Source of the DNA: Culicoidibacter larvae
GTDB taxonomy: Bacteria > Bacillota_I > Bacilli_A > Culicoidibacterales > Culicoidibacteraceae
Reading direction: 5' to 3'
Length of the DNA: 64,000 nt
NCBI RefSeq assembly: GCF_005771635.1
Contig: NZ_VBWP01000003.1
Span: 1 to 64,000 of the forward strand
Shown: one piece after another, positions 44,185 through 53,737 of the stretch
Position numbering within the stretch: position 1 is the stretch's first letter
Layout: each line of letters opens with the position of its first letter
Made by a program: the position numbers and the translations under genes
Notes under the pieces: model-generated
The model's database searches: none
Seen by the model: only the letters and a program-made list of their open reading frames with translations
Told to the model about the DNA's origin: nothing

Positions 44185-44256
44185 TTATCGTAGTCTGCTG
44201 ATTTACGGTTAGCAGGTAGAGACATTTGGACCATATTTCCAAAAATATACGAGTCT
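44185..44256 (-). promoter_or_regulatory. Purine riboswitch, guanine class
   Basis: The aptamer core on the minus strand shows ACTCGTATA, AATATGGTCC, GTCTCTACCTGCTAACCGTAAA (read as two adjoining motifs: P2-loop TCTACC and ACCGTAAA) and GACTACGA. P1 pairs TCGTA (44248-44252) with TACGA (44188-44192). The J3/1 base in GACTA is C, the guanine-specific residue. Its promoter is TTGCTT (44293-44298) -17- TAGTAT (44270-44275). Confidence 0.92.
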
Positions 44257-44317
44257 TGAAGATAACTTAATACTACCAAAAATAGAACTTAAAAGCAATC
44301 TTTCTGAGGACAAAAAA

Positions 44318-44354
44318 ATCCTTACGGTGCAATTTCAACACCGTAAGGGTTTTC
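44318..44354 (-). terminator. Terminator after the anchored protein gene
   Basis: CCTTACGGTG-CAATTTCAA-CACCGTAAGG, followed on the minus strand by an interrupted A/T run with T7. Confidence 0.82.
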
Positions 44355-44361
44355 AATTTAA

Positions 44362-45024
44362 TTAAGTTGCATCAGTACCGTAATAATAAATATCTAAAAT
44401 TTCTTGCGGTATACCACCGTTATCTCCATTATAAATAATAGTATACATTTTTAACGGGGCATACTCAACCATCTCATCAATAACCATATTTCTCCCCATC
44501 TTGTTCTCATCACCATCAATTGGATTTAGGATGCGTATATAATGTATCTTCTCATTGCTCTCTGAATCTAAAAATACAACACCTCTGATTTGCTGGTTTA
44601 CCATTACAGTCTCATCTGGTCCAGCATATCCACAAGTCTTTTTATCAGCTTGAATATCTACAACATAACGATAATTAAGTTCAACTACTGCAAGTTTAGA
44701 AGCAAACCGTACACGTCCAGTTTCTGGATACATGTTAATTACTGTTCCAGAATATGAACAGCCTCCCTCATAATAAGTAGGTTGTACTATCTCTATATAA
44801 TCACCATTAGCAACCGCGGTACCGTCATTTAATTTTAAGCCTGTTTCATTTACCCCGGTAGCAGTATTAGTATTTGTTTGCGTCTTATTATTATTGGTAC
44901 TTTGCTGAGCTTCATCAGTTTGCTGAGTTCTACTACTAATAAATATATAAGTGCCAATCCCAATAGCACCAATGACTAAAACAACAGCAAGGATTATTAA
45001 TGCTACTTTCGTATTATGTTTCAT
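44362..45024 (-). CDS. Hypothetical membrane-anchored extracytoplasmic protein
   Basis: A 220-residue protein: basic N-terminus, one membrane helix (ALIILAVVLVIGAIGIGTYI), a Ser/Thr/Asn/Gln-rich linker and a soluble domain of about 150 residues with two Cys (GGCSYSG and TCGYAG) that could pair. No lipobox. I do not recognise the family. ATG 45024 follows GGAGAGG. Single gene with its own terminator. Confidence 0.7.
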   Translation of the reverse strand: MKHNTKVALIILAVVLVIGAIGIGTYIFISSRTQQTDEAQQSTNNNKTQTNTNTATGVNETGLKLNDGTAVANGDYIEIVQPTYYEGGCSYSGTVINMYPETGRVRFASKLAVVELNYRYVVDIQADKKTCGYAGPDETVMVNQQIRGVVFLDSESNEKIHYIRILNPIDGDENKMGRNMVIDEMVEYAPLKMYTIIYNGDNGGIPQEILDIYYYGTDAT

Positions 45025-45090
45025 AACTACCTCTCCTATTATAAAATACACTTAATTTCACTATAACAAAATATCTGTTATTTGTATATA

Positions 45091-45117
45091 AAAAAGAGTG
45101 TAATTACACTCTTCTAA
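45091..45117. terminator. Bidirectional terminator
   Basis: AAGAGTGTAATTACACTCTT with flanking A/T runs after the DUF212 gene. Confidence 0.75.
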
Positions 45118-45127
45118 AATTTATTCC

Positions 45128-45640
45128 CTAAAACGATAAAAATAACATAAATATTCCAAAAACAACAACACTCATGATTGCCCCATAAATGATGCCGCCA
45201 AGTACCTCAATTGGTTCATGACCAAGCAACTCTTTGAGCTTTTTGTCGTAAGCGGGATTATCAAAAACGCCACCTTCGGCAATGCTGTCACCCAGCTCTT
45301 GAACATCAGCAATAATCCGATTTAACATCTTAGCTTGAATTCCGGCATGACGTCTGATTCCCAATGCATCATGAATAACTACCCCGGCTAAAACTGCTGC
45401 AATCGCAAACTCAACCGAATTAATACCGCAAATAATACCAACGCTGACTGCCAAACCAATCATTGCCGCCGTATGCGAACTCGGCATTCCCCCAGTAGTA
45501 AGCAAAGCTGTTAAGCTCCATTCCTTTGTTCGCCAACGATGAACAAAAAATTTAAAAAACTGAGCAGTCACATTACACGATATAGTCGTAATAATAATAA
45601 AAATCCCCGGCCACTCACTGACTAATTTTTCATAAGCCAT
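45128..45640 (-). CDS. Divergent PAP2-family membrane protein (YuiD/DUF212)
   Basis: A 170-residue membrane protein. The motif GGMPSSHTAAMIGLA, followed by HDALGIRRHAGIQA, is characteristic of the DUF212/YuiD branch of acid phosphatase-vanadate enzymes. Four to five helices. Possible lipid-phosphate phosphatase; not proven for the family. ATG 45640 with AAAGGAG at eight bases; an upstream in-frame ATG at 45703 lacks a site. Confidence 0.85.
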   Translation of the reverse strand: MAYEKLVSEWPGIFIIITTISCNVTAQFFKFFVHRWRTKEWSLTALLTTGGMPSSHTAAMIGLAVSVGIICGINSVEFAIAAVLAGVVIHDALGIRRHAGIQAKMLNRIIADVQELGDSIAEGGVFDNPAYDKKLKELLGHEPIEVLGGIIYGAIMSVVVFGIFMLFLSF

Positions 45641-45727
45641 TCTGTAGTCTCCTTTAATATATATCCTTGTTTTTGCATTATACCACAATATAAGCGCCAG
45701 CACTACCTTGACTAGCTAACGTTTTTG

Positions 45728-46099
45728 TTATTTATTCGCAGGTTCGGCAACAAACTCAACCTCAAAACCATCAGGGTCTTTAACAAACAACAACTGACTA
45801 CCATTGCCAACTGTCATCGGCTCATGCTCAATCTTTACTCCACATGCTTCCAGATGCGCTAGAACCGTCGCCATTGACTCAACATAAATACCCATTGAAA
45901 CACCACTTGCTTTTACAGGTTCAGCATCACTTGAAGCAACCAATTCCAACTCAAAACCATTCTCACCAACAAGAAACAAAATCTCGGTTGTTGGCCCAGC
46001 GTTAAAGCGACGCAATTCCTTTAGTCCCAAAACTTCAGTATAAAACTTTTCTGATGCCGCTAAATCGCCTACATGTAATGTCATAAAATTAATATTCAT
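45728..46099 (-). CDS. VOC/glyoxalase-fold protein
   Basis: A 123-residue single-module VOC protein with the paired beta-alpha-beta repeats: FMTLHVGDLAASEKFYTEVL and FVKDPDGFEVEFVAEP. His (LHVGD) and Glu residues for metal binding are present. Substrate unknown: glyoxalase, dioxygenase or resistance roles all occur in the fold. It is the middle of a run of small minus-strand genes. Confidence 0.82.
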   Translation of the reverse strand: MNINFMTLHVGDLAASEKFYTEVLGLKELRRFNAGPTTEILFLVGENGFELELVASSDAEPVKASGVSMGIYVESMATVLAHLEACGVKIEHEPMTVGNGSQLLFVKDPDGFEVEFVAEPANK

Positions 46100-46116
46100 A
46101 AATAAATCCCGTCCTT

Positions 46117-46992
46117 CTATAAATCTTTCTGTACTTGCTCAATCAACTCGTCAAGCAAACCATATATCCAATCGCCAACTTCACTAAATGCAAAACCTAT
46201 TTCTTTGGCTAAATTTGCTGGTAGTGAGTATGATGGCGTGCCGTTATACGGCGCACCATCACCAGCTTCATCCAAGACCACAGCTTTACCGCACTTCTGC
46301 TCAACATAACTGATAATCTCACCAAGCGTAATCGTACCAAAGCTCGCGCCATTTATCGGACCGACAAAATCCGCAGTCGCTAAAAATGATAAAAATTGAC
46401 CTGCCTCATCAGCACTTACAAAAGCAAACTGAACATCAAGGCTATCAACAAACATTGCTTGCTGCTTGATAACATGCTCAACATAAAAATACAAGCGCTT
46501 CGTGTAGTCATCATTGCCGATGACATACGGATAGCGCACCGCGACACTTCGCGTCGCTGCATACTTCTGAAACAGCGCCGCCTCGGCCTGCCGCTTCACC
46601 TCATCATAAGTAAACGTATCCCGCTCACACCAAATCAAATCATGACTAAGCGGATCATAATCCGCCTCCGTAGTCTCCAAATGCAGATCGCGATATACCG
46701 ACATCGTCGAAGTAATCACATAACGCGCTGGCTGAATAGCATCAAGCAAATTACGCACATCATTCGAACTATACGCCAAATTATCAACAATTACATCGAA
46801 ATACTTTTCACCCAAAACCTGAGCAAGTTGTTGCCGATTATTGCGGTCAATAACCAGCCGATTAACTGCGGTTCCAAACGAATCCGCAGTTAATCCCCGT
46901 GTCGCAATCGTAACGTCATGTCCGGCTGCAAGCAAATAGTTCACTGCATGGACCCCGAAAAAACGGGTACCGCCAAAAAATAAAACTTTCAT
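46117..46992 (-). CDS. NAD-dependent epimerase/dehydratase family protein
   Basis: A 291-residue extended-SDR protein. The nucleotide motif is FFGGTRFFGVHAV (GGTxFxG type), then VDNLAYSSNDVRNLL and STMSVYRDL. The usual YxxxK is replaced by a region around FTYDEVKRQAEA, which provides Tyr and Lys. Substrate unknown, probably a nucleotide sugar or small sugar. GGTGGAG precedes ATG 46992. Confidence 0.78.
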   Translation of the reverse strand: MKVLFFGGTRFFGVHAVNYLLAAGHDVTIATRGLTADSFGTAVNRLVIDRNNRQQLAQVLGEKYFDVIVDNLAYSSNDVRNLLDAIQPARYVITSTMSVYRDLHLETTEADYDPLSHDLIWCERDTFTYDEVKRQAEAALFQKYAATRSVAVRYPYVIGNDDYTKRLYFYVEHVIKQQAMFVDSLDVQFAFVSADEAGQFLSFLATADFVGPINGASFGTITLGEIISYVEQKCGKAVVLDEAGDGAPYNGTPSYSLPANLAKEIGFAFSEVGDWIYGLLDELIEQVQKDL

Positions 46993-47002
46993 GATTCTCC
47001 AC

Positions 47003-47533
47003 CTAACTTTGCTGCCACTCTGTCTTCAAAATAGCATATTGATAACTATCAAACCAAATCGGCTTACCGGCCGAATCTTTTTTAAAATAAGCCTCTGCCA
47101 GCATATGCCCTTCGCGCCGCATATTCAGCCGTTCAAGCAAATGCCACGATGCCTTATTCTTCACATCACAAGCCGCCGTCACCCGGCGCGCCTGCCAATG
47201 CTCGAAAGCATACTCAATAATAAGCCTTACCGCTTCAGTTGCATATCCATACCCATAGTATTGTGGATTAAAAACGTAACCAACTTCCCAAGTATCAAAC
47301 ATCTGTTTGGCAAAATAAAGATTACCAATTAATTGGTCATTCTCACATAAACAAACCGCCCAAAAGTTTTCATCACTAGCACGTCGGCTCGCTTCTTTAC
47401 TGGCTTCTGCCTCAGTAAAGACTTTATAAGGTTCAAATTGAACAACCCGCTCATCTGATAAATACGCATACAGTGCCGGTCCATCTGTTTCAGTAAACCG
47501 CCGCAAATATACGCGCTCACCAATTATCTTCAT
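47003..47533 (-). CDS. GNAT N-acetyltransferase, RimJ/RimL type
   Basis: A 176-residue acetyltransferase: GERVYLRRFTETDG at the start, EVGYVFNPQYYGYGYATEA holding the acetyl-CoA loop, and NKASWHLLERLNMRREGHM. The RimJ-like class acetylates N-termini, tRNA-derived or small-molecule amines; target unknown. Ten bases before the epimerase gene, likely same operon. Confidence 0.85.
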   Translation of the reverse strand: MKIIGERVYLRRFTETDGPALYAYLSDERVVQFEPYKVFTEAEASKEASRRASDENFWAVCLCENDQLIGNLYFAKQMFDTWEVGYVFNPQYYGYGYATEAVRLIIEYAFEHWQARRVTAACDVKNKASWHLLERLNMRREGHMLAEAYFKKDSAGKPIWFDSYQYAILKTEWQQS

Positions 47534-47634
47534 AGCACTTCTCCCCTTTCAATAATTCATAATAACAAATTATTCATTGCTATACTGTTGAATAATAATC
47601 TACTCCTATATTACCATACTCACAAAATATTAAA

Positions 47635-47668
47635 AAGCAGTGCCGGGTCATTTTCCGGCACTGCCAAT
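47635..47668. terminator. Terminator after the DJ-1 family gene
   Basis: GCAGTGCCGG-GTCATTTT-CCGGCACTGC with adjacent A/T-rich runs. Confidence 0.8.
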
Positions 47669-47669
47669 A

Positions 47670-48281
47670 TTATTTTTGCTCTCGCTTCATCATCTCAATA
47701 TATCCGAGTTTATAAAAATCATACCATTCCGCTACCTCTTCGCTTGGTGCTACATCCAGCCAAAGCAAGATTTCGCGGGTAAACTCCAAGTATGCCGAAC
47801 CATTTGCGGTTACAATGTTACCATCAATAACCGCCTGTTCATGAACATAGTTTTCAGCATTGGTATACGCTTCACCGGCAGCAGCTTGTAAATCCTCCAG
47901 TTCATTACTGGTATGCTTTACTTCGTTCAGCATGCCAATCATCCCTAAGAACACACTGCCATCACAAATACCACCAATCAGGATATCACGTTTAGCAGCA
48001 TCTTCAACCAGCTGCTTGACAACCATGCTTTCCGGCTTACGCCAATTATCACCGCCAATTAATATCAAGGCCGCATAGTCATCCGGTACATCCTCAACAC
48101 TATAATCCGGTAATACGGTAAAGCCACCAATTGATCGTATCGGATCATGAGTCAGCGAAACAGTTTTGATAAAATACTTTTGCGTACCATCATCAGCTTT
48201 GGAATCAATAGCCGCCGCAAGCATTGCTGCTTCCCAGTCAGCATATTCATCAGTTATTACCAGTAATACTTCATTAACCAT
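47670..48281 (-). CDS. DJ-1/PfpI family protein
   Basis: A 203-residue protein of the glutamine-amidotransferase-like superfamily. The nucleophile elbow reads GGICDGSVFLG, giving the conserved Cys near residue 112, with the upstream Glu of LLVITDEYADWEA. Members act as deglycases, chaperones or proteases. ATG 48281 follows TAGGAG; the ATG at 48299 lacks one. Confidence 0.85.
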   Translation of the reverse strand: MVNEVLLVITDEYADWEAAMLAAAIDSKADDGTQKYFIKTVSLTHDPIRSIGGFTVLPDYSVEDVPDDYAALILIGGDNWRKPESMVVKQLVEDAAKRDILIGGICDGSVFLGMIGMLNEVKHTSNELEDLQAAAGEAYTNAENYVHEQAVIDGNIVTANGSAYLEFTREILLWLDVAPSEEVAEWYDFYKLGYIEMMKREQK

Positions 48282-48348
48282 TACGCCACTCCTAATCATA
48301 AATAGATACTTTAATTATACACTATAAATACCGTTGCCAAGCGACAAA

Positions 48349-48768
48349 TTATAATTGAATTATACCACTGTTTTGCATATCCACGGTTACTTTTACTTCA
48401 TCAAAATGGATTTCATACAAATTCAGATTTGGTCCAGCCATTGCAATTGTTTGCGCATAATGAGGAATCTTGCTGACGAAGCCTGCCTCAACATCATAAA
48501 CTGACTTATCGCTCAATACCACTTTAGCACCTTGCGCCCGCGCATGTGCAGTACCTTGATTTGGTATCGTTGTAAATGCCACAACATTATTTTGTTCAAG
48601 TTCAGCCACTTTCGGATTTTTATTAAAACTTGTAAAGTAAACAATTTTTGCTTCCGGGTCATAATAAAAATTAACCACCCGTACATTCGCTTTTCCATCT
48701 ACACTCGTTGCCAAAGCAATCATTTCATCAGTTGCCATAATTTTTTCAAATTCAATTTTAAGATCCAT
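48349..48768 (-). CDS. Pyridoxamine 5'-phosphate oxidase-like flavin protein
   Basis: A 139-residue split-barrel protein with VNFYYDPEAKIVYFTSF and AFTTIPNQGTAHARAQG, typical of the small FMN-binding PNPOx-like family. Cofactor FMN or F420 likely; substrate unknown. TAGGAGG precedes ATG 48768. It is transcribed divergently from the WYL regulator, whose palindromic operator lies 50-80 bases upstream, so this gene is the probable target. Confidence 0.82.
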   Translation of the reverse strand: MDLKIEFEKIMATDEMIALATSVDGKANVRVVNFYYDPEAKIVYFTSFNKNPKVAELEQNNVVAFTTIPNQGTAHARAQGAKVVLSDKSVYDVEAGFVSKIPHYAQTIAMAGPNLNLYEIHFDEVKVTVDMQNSGIIQL

Positions 48769-48819
48769 TTTTTTCGTCCTCCTAAGACTAATTATTTTTT
48801 ACTCTTTTAGTATACCAAG

Positions 48820-48849
48820 ATAACCTTGACAGCTGTCTGTCAAGGTTAT
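48820..48849. promoter_or_regulatory. 30-bp palindromic operator over divergent promoters
   Basis: ATAACCTTGACAG-CTGT-CTGTCAAGGTTAT, 13-bp perfect arms. The rightward promoter TTGACA (48826) -17- TAAAAT lies within it; the leftward gene has an extended -10 (TGGTATACT) next to it. Confidence 0.82.
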
Positions 48850-48884
48850 AAAATTAATTTACAAAAAATAAAGGATTTGATGAT

Positions 48885-49820
48885 ATGAAGATAGATCGGC
48901 TTATTTCAATAGTTATGGTTTTGCTTGAGCATGAGCAAATCAGCGCCCCAAAACTGGCTGAAATGTTTGAAGTCAGTCCGCGAACTATTTACCGTGATTT
49001 AGAGACGATTAATCAAGCCGGAATTCCGATTGTCAGCATACCCGGCGCTCATGGCGGAGTCAGTATTTTAGACACTTATAAAGTGGAAAAGAAAATTTTT
49101 ACCACTAATGATATGAGCACTCTGCTTACCGGGCTAGGCGGTCTTTCCTCAACGCTGCCTAAAAAAGAATTTGCCAATACCTTAGAAAAAGTAAAGAGCA
49201 TGATTCCAAAAGAACAAATGACTGATATTGAATTGCGTTCAAATCAAATCGCTATTGATCTGACCCGTTGGCGCGGCAACAAAAGCATCCTGCCAAACAT
49301 TGAAAAAATCAAATTGGCGCTTAACGAAAACCGTTGTCTGCGTTTTGCTTATTCTAATATCAATGGTGAACCAAGCATTCGTACCGTTGAGCCCTATCAA
49401 CTGGTTCTCAAGGAAGCAAGTTGGTACTTGCAAGCCTATTGTCTGGAAAAAAACGATTTTCGCATCTTTAAGCTCTCACGCTTTAGTAACCTTGAAGTCC
49501 TTGCCGATACCTTTATTCCGCGAGCATTCACACCCAAACCAATGGATGGCAGCGACTGGATTACTCGTCACATGCTTACTATCAAACTACGCATCCATAA
49601 AAGTCTGCGCGAAAAAATTATTGACCGCGTTGGCGAAGAAAACATCTATCCGGATAAAGATGCAAGCGACTACTTGCTGGTTGATTTTCCGTTTGTAGAA
49701 GATAATTTCGGTTACAGCCTCCTACTTGGCTTTGGCACTGACTGTGAAGTACTGGAACCGGCACATATTCGTCTTGAGCTGCAAAATCGGATTCAGCAGA
49801 TGCTTGATATTTATCAATAA
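48885..49820 (+). CDS. HTH/WYL-domain transcriptional regulator (YafY-like)
   Basis: A 311-residue regulator: N-terminal winged HTH of DeoR type (QISAPKLAEMFEVSPRTIYRD), then a WYL domain (LRFAYSNINGEPSIRTVEPYQL, SWYLQAYC, FRIFKLSRF) and a C-terminal WCX domain. WYL domains sense ligands or nucleic acids. It is divergent from the flavin-protein gene, with the palindrome at 48820 placed for autoregulation and control of that gene. Confidence 0.9.
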   Translation: MKIDRLISIVMVLLEHEQISAPKLAEMFEVSPRTIYRDLETINQAGIPIVSIPGAHGGVSILDTYKVEKKIFTTNDMSTLLTGLGGLSSTLPKKEFANTLEKVKSMIPKEQMTDIELRSNQIAIDLTRWRGNKSILPNIEKIKLALNENRCLRFAYSNINGEPSIRTVEPYQLVLKEASWYLQAYCLEKNDFRIFKLSRFSNLEVLADTFIPRAFTPKPMDGSDWITRHMLTIKLRIHKSLREKIIDRVGEENIYPDKDASDYLLVDFPFVEDNFGYSLLLGFGTDCEVLEPAHIRLELQNRIQQMLDIYQ

Positions 49821-49822
49821 AT

Positions 49823-49868
49823 TGGAACAAGCTGCGAGCTAAACTCGCAGCTTGTTCTTCTTTTTTTA
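49823..49868 (+). terminator. Terminator of the WYL gene
   Basis: GAACAAGCTGCGAG-CTAAA-CTCGCAGCTTGTTC followed by TTC and T7. Confidence 0.92.
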
Positions 49869-50001
49869 ACACCCACAATATCATTTAATATTAATTTTTT
49901 AATATAATTTAAATATGAATACAATTGCATTTTATATTTTTAGTTAGTTACCTTATATTAAGCTCGCAATTATTCAAATTTATAATATGAGGTGATCTGA
50001 C

Positions 50002-50355
50002 ATGAAGAAAATGCTTGCTATTGTTTTAACATTTTCGCTTAGCTATCTATTTGTCACCAATCTATTGATACCGCTTCAAGCAGCGGCTCAGAGCGATAAT
50101 TACGCAGCACAAATGTATAGCCCTGAAGGTGCTGCTGTGCAAGACCGCGGCAGCTGTAAAGACTTAGAGCGGGCGCGACTGCGGCCAAAAGGATTTTGCA
50201 ATGGTTCGTGGAAACCGCCGCATCGCAGAATGACCGCGTGGGAACGGAATTGTTTGAAAAATTTAGGCTACTCTGCTTTGGCTACAATGATAACTATGAC
50301 TTGGGCAAGTGCAGTGCAAAATTTTGGTTTTGGGATTTTAGCTTGTTATGTCTAA
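50002..50355 (+). CDS. Secreted Cys-containing peptide precursor, bacteriocin-like
   Basis: A 117-residue protein with a signal peptide (KKMLAIVLTFSLSYLFV, probable cleavage after AAA near residue 29), a basic middle part and a C-terminus of 40 residues rich in Gly, Ala and aromatic residues. Four Cys remain in the mature part. GAGGTGAT precedes the ATG. The next gene overlaps by eight bases and encodes a tiny membrane protein, the usual set-up of bacteriocin and immunity. No known bacteriocin motif was recognised. Confidence 0.5.
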   Translation: MKKMLAIVLTFSLSYLFVTNLLIPLQAAAQSDNYAAQMYSPEGAAVQDRGSCKDLERARLRPKGFCNGSWKPPHRRMTAWERNCLKNLGYSALATMITMTWASAVQNFGFGILACYV

Positions 50356-50536
50356 AAAATTCATTCCCCTCTTTACCAAAACCATTTTAAAAAACTTACC
50401 ATTCCCGGTCATTCTACTCATCATCAATTATTTTGATGGTGCAACAAATATGCTCATGCTGGCAATACTTTTCCTGGCATGGTTGCTTCTCTTTAGCATT
50501 ATTGAAACCATCATTACTATTAGAAAAAAGATCTGA
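50348..50536 (+). CDS. Small membrane protein, possible immunity protein
   Basis: A 62-residue protein with two hydrophobic helices (FPVILLIINYF and MLMLAILFLAWLLLFSII) and basic termini (MSKKF... and RKKI). It overlaps the end of the secreted-peptide gene, so expression is coupled. Size, topology and position fit a self-immunity protein, but this is inferred from context only. A terminator follows directly. Confidence 0.5.
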   Translation: MSKKFIPLFTKTILKNLPFPVILLIINYFDGATNMLMLAILFLAWLLLFSIIETIITIRKKI

Positions 50537-50556
50537 GCTAAAGCTCAGACCTTTTT
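50528..50556 (+). terminator. Terminator after the small membrane protein gene
   Basis: TCTGAGCT-AA-AGCTCAGA followed by CC and T5. Confidence 0.8.
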
Positions 50557-50598
50557 GTTCTTTGTAATTACATAGTCTTTAAATTAGTTGTTAATACT

Positions 50599-53500
50599 TT
50601 ATAGTGTTCCACCCACACCTTTAAACTTTTCAACAAAAGCTGATATCTTTTGAAAGACACTTTGCTTTTTTGTCAAATATTTAGGATTAAGCGGGCTCAT
50701 TTTAGGAAGCAGTTCATTTATTTCTGTCCCGGTTTCACTTGCATATTCCCTTTTCAATGATGAGAGAATATATCGTTTTGCAGCATCTACATTCAGTTCC
50801 TCTTCATAAATTAATTCCTCCGCTTCTCTTTTCTGCTGTATTTGCGCAAATTCGAAAAAGGAATCAATAATATTTGCTTTGTCTTGAATGCTATCTAAAT
50901 CAGTTTGGTTAATAAAATCTACTACCAAACCCTCTTTTGCACGGTTGCCAATACTAGAACGAATTATCCGACGTATTTCTTCAACCAAAACTTCTTTATC
51001 TTTCACTTTCTTATTTTTCTCAAAAATAAGTTCCAAAATATAATCTAAGTTTATTTCTTGTGATTTTAATAAATCTACCTCAAAGACAACATCATCCCAA
51101 TCAATTGAAGTGTTTTCTTTTTCCTTTCCAGCTTTTTCCCGACGAAGCCAATCCCGTATATCATTATAAGTAGAACGATAATCTTGAATCATTCGCTCTT
51201 CAGGAACACGAATACCTTCCATAGCTTCTATATCTTCATCACTCAAAAAATGAGATGTTTTAAATTCTTCTAAAGCTTCTGGATTGTGTATATCAACTGA
51301 TTGCAGTGCTTTCAGGTTAGTAAACTCGTCATAATTTTGCAATATATTCTCAATTCTTAAGTACTCACTAAACAGTTTGACAAATGCTTTTTTATCTTTT
51401 TCGGTGACAATATCATCAACATTAGGAAAGCGTAAATTTAACTCATTCACTACATCTACATATCCACGGCGTGCCTCACCAGTAGAAATATCAGTAAAAC
51501 CATCCAGATACTCCTTGTAACTTTTTTCCAGTACTACATTTTTTGTGTTTGTATCACCAAAAAGAACGATTGCATCTATTGTTGCTTGCTCTAAGTTTCT
51601 GAAAGTAACAATATTACCAAATGTTTTGGTAGAATTGTAAATACGATTCGTTCTGGAAAACGCTTGTATTAAACCATGATATCGAAGGTTTTTATCAACA
51701 AACAATGTATTCAGCATAGGAGCATCAAATCCAGTTAAAAACATCCCGACAACAATTAAAAGATCAATCTCTTGTTTTTTAACTCTATTCGTAAGATCAC
51801 GATAATAATTTTGGAATTCCTTACTATCAACACCAAAGCCAGTTGAAAACATTTCATTATAATCATTTATCGCTTTAGTTAAAAACTCTTTTGCGCTACT
51901 ATCCATTGCGCTTGGTTCAAAAGTTTCATCCAGAATTTCCCCAATGGCACTTTGTTCTTCGTTGGCTGCGAAAGAAAAGATGGTGGCAATTCTTATAGGT
52001 TTTTCGCTGTTCTTTTGAAAATCATTTAATGCTTCATAATATAACTTTGCTGCATCAACGCTACTTACAGCAAACATAGCATTAAAGCCTTTAGCGCCAG
52101 TATGAGAACGATGGGTTTTTATTCTAAAATTATTAAGAATATACTGTGATACTTCTTTTATTCTTTCAGGATGTAATAGAGCTTCCTTAGTTTCTGCTGC
52201 CGATAGTTTTCCCATGTCTTGTTCCATCTCTAAAGACTTAAACTGTGGACGAACATCATTATAATCAACTTTAAACTTAAGCACCTTTTCATCTCTAATT
52301 GCATCCGTAATTATATAAGAATGTAGCTCTCGTCCAAATACTGTGGCGGTGGTTTCAGCTCCCAACGCATTTTCAGGAAATATCGGTGTACCTGTAAACC
52401 CAAATTGATAATACTTCTTGAACTTCTTATTGATATTTTTTTGTGCTTTACCAAACTGCGAACGATGAGCCTCATCAAAAATAAAAACGACCTGTTTATC
52501 ATAAATCGGTAAATCCATTTCACTTTTAATAAGATTATTTAACTTTTGAATAGTGGTTACAATGATTTTATTATCATCTTTAGCAATGTTACGTTTAAGT
52601 CCGGCCGTATTTTCTGAGCCATTAACACTATCTGGTGAAAATCGTTGATACTCCTTCATCGTCTGATAATCTAAGTCTTTTCTATCTACTACAAAAAATA
52701 CCTTATCTATAAAATCAAGTTCGGTCGCCAATTGAGCAGCCTTAAAACTAGTCAGCGTTTTTCCTGAACCAGTCGTATGCCAAATATATCCACCGCCTTC
52801 TGTAGTTCCCCATTTCTTTGTCTCATATGAGCTTTTTATCTTCCACAAAATTCTTTCTGTTGCAGCTATTTGATATGGACGCATAATTAACAGATTATCA
52901 CTTGAGTCAAAAACCGAATAATGTAGCAGAACTTGTAGAAGTGCATTTTTTTGAAAAAACGTTGCGGTAAAATCTTTTAAATCTCTAATTCGTGTATTGT
53001 CTGCTTTCGCCCAGTTCATTGTAAAATCAAAACTGCTTTTATCACGCTTGGTGGTATTAGCAAAATAACGACTATCTGTCCCATTAGAGATTACAAAGAT
53101 TTGTAAATACTTAAATAAAGAGTTCTCTGAATTATAGCTCTCCTTACTATATCTATTAATCTGATTAAAGGCTTCTTGAATTGCAACCCCGCGTTTTTTT
53201 AGTTCTACCTGAATTAATGGCAACCCATTTACCAAGATGGTAACATCGTATCGGTTAGCCTGAGAGCCTATTTGTTCAAACTGAGAAATTACCTGCGTCT
53301 TGTTTTTTGATATATTTGCTTTATCCACTAAATAAATGTTCTGAATATGTCCATCATCAAAAACAAAGTCATAAATATAATCGTTATGAATTTTACGTGT
53401 TCTATCAATACGGTTATCACTCGGTTTGTCTAAGTACTCTTCACAGAACCTAGTCCATTCTGCGTTGCTGAATTGTACATCATTCAGTATTTGAAGCTGT

Positions 53501-53703
53501 ACCCTAACATTGTCAAGCATTGCTTCAGGTGTTTTTAGTTTCGGCAAATACTCATAGCCTTGATTAATTAGGTCTTGTATAAGCTCACTCTCGAGAGATG
53601 CCTCTGTTTGATAGGCTGCTGCTTCACCCAAAACTAAACATTTTGTGTATTTATCTAAAACTATAAAATTATTTGATTCTGCAATAGATTTATAATTTGT
53701 CAT
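50599..53703 (-). CDS. hsdR: Type I restriction enzyme, R subunit
   Basis: A 1034-residue translocase-nuclease. The endonuclease region shows [15 protein letters not shown] near residue 160 (E-x-K motif). The helicase part has Walker [13 protein letters not shown] near 311, DEAH in [10 protein letters not shown] near 411, GFTGTPIF, and the later motif [13 protein letters not shown] with QAFSRTNRI. Length is typical of the EcoR124 class. GGAGG precedes ATG 53703. Last gene of the operon, after the anticodon-nuclease-like gene. Confidence 0.95.
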   Translation of the reverse strand: MTNYKSIAESNNFIVLDKYTKCLVLGEAAAYQTEASLESELIQDLINQGYEYLPKLKTPEAMLDNVRVQLQILNDVQFSNAEWTRFCEEYLDKPSDNRIDRTRKIHNDYIYDFVFDDGHIQNIYLVDKANISKNKTQVISQFEQIGSQANRYDVTILVNGLPLIQVELKKRGVAIQEAFNQINRYSKESYNSENSLFKYLQIFVISNGTDSRYFANTTKRDKSSFDFTMNWAKADNTRIRDLKDFTATFFQKNALLQVLLHYSVFDSSDNLLIMRPYQIAATERILWKIKSSYETKKWGTTEGGGYIWHTTGSGKTLTSFKAAQLATELDFIDKVFFVVDRKDLDYQTMKEYQRFSPDSVNGSENTAGLKRNIAKDDNKIIVTTIQKLNNLIKSEMDLPIYDKQVVFIFDEAHRSQFGKAQKNINKKFKKYYQFGFTGTPIFPENALGAETTATVFGRELHSYIITDAIRDEKVLKFKVDYNDVRPQFKSLEMEQDMGKLSAAETKEALLHPERIKEVSQYILNNFRIKTHRSHTGAKGFNAMFAVSSVDAAKLYYEALNDFQKNSEKPIRIATIFSFAANEEQSAIGEILDETFEPSAMDSSAKEFLTKAINDYNEMFSTGFGVDSKEFQNYYRDLTNRVKKQEIDLLIVVGMFLTGFDAPMLNTLFVDKNLRYHGLIQAFSRTNRIYNSTKTFGNIVTFRNLEQATIDAIVLFGDTNTKNVVLEKSYKEYLDGFTDISTGEARRGYVDVVNELNLRFPNVDDIVTEKDKKAFVKLFSEYLRIENILQNYDEFTNLKALQSVDIHNPEALEEFKTSHFLSDEDIEAMEGIRVPEERMIQDYRSTYNDIRDWLRREKAGKEKENTSIDWDDVVFEVDLLKSQEINLDYILELIFEKNKKVKDKEVLVEEIRRIIRSSIGNRAKEGLVVDFINQTDLDSIQDKANIIDSFFEFAQIQQKREAEELIYEEELNVDAAKRYILSSLKREYASETGTEINELLPKMSPLNPKYLTKKQSVFQKISAFVEKFKGVGGTL

Positions 53704-53737
53704 AAGTCTTCCTCCTGAACCAACACATTATAAGTAA

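Noticed and set aside
44185-44256. Adenine-type purine riboswitch
   Set aside because: The specificity base in GACTA is C; adenine aptamers have T there.
46396-46893. Plus-strand ORF of 165 codons opposite the epimerase gene
   Set aside because: Opposite a clear SDR gene; composition rich in Arg and Ile is typical of a reverse-strand frame.
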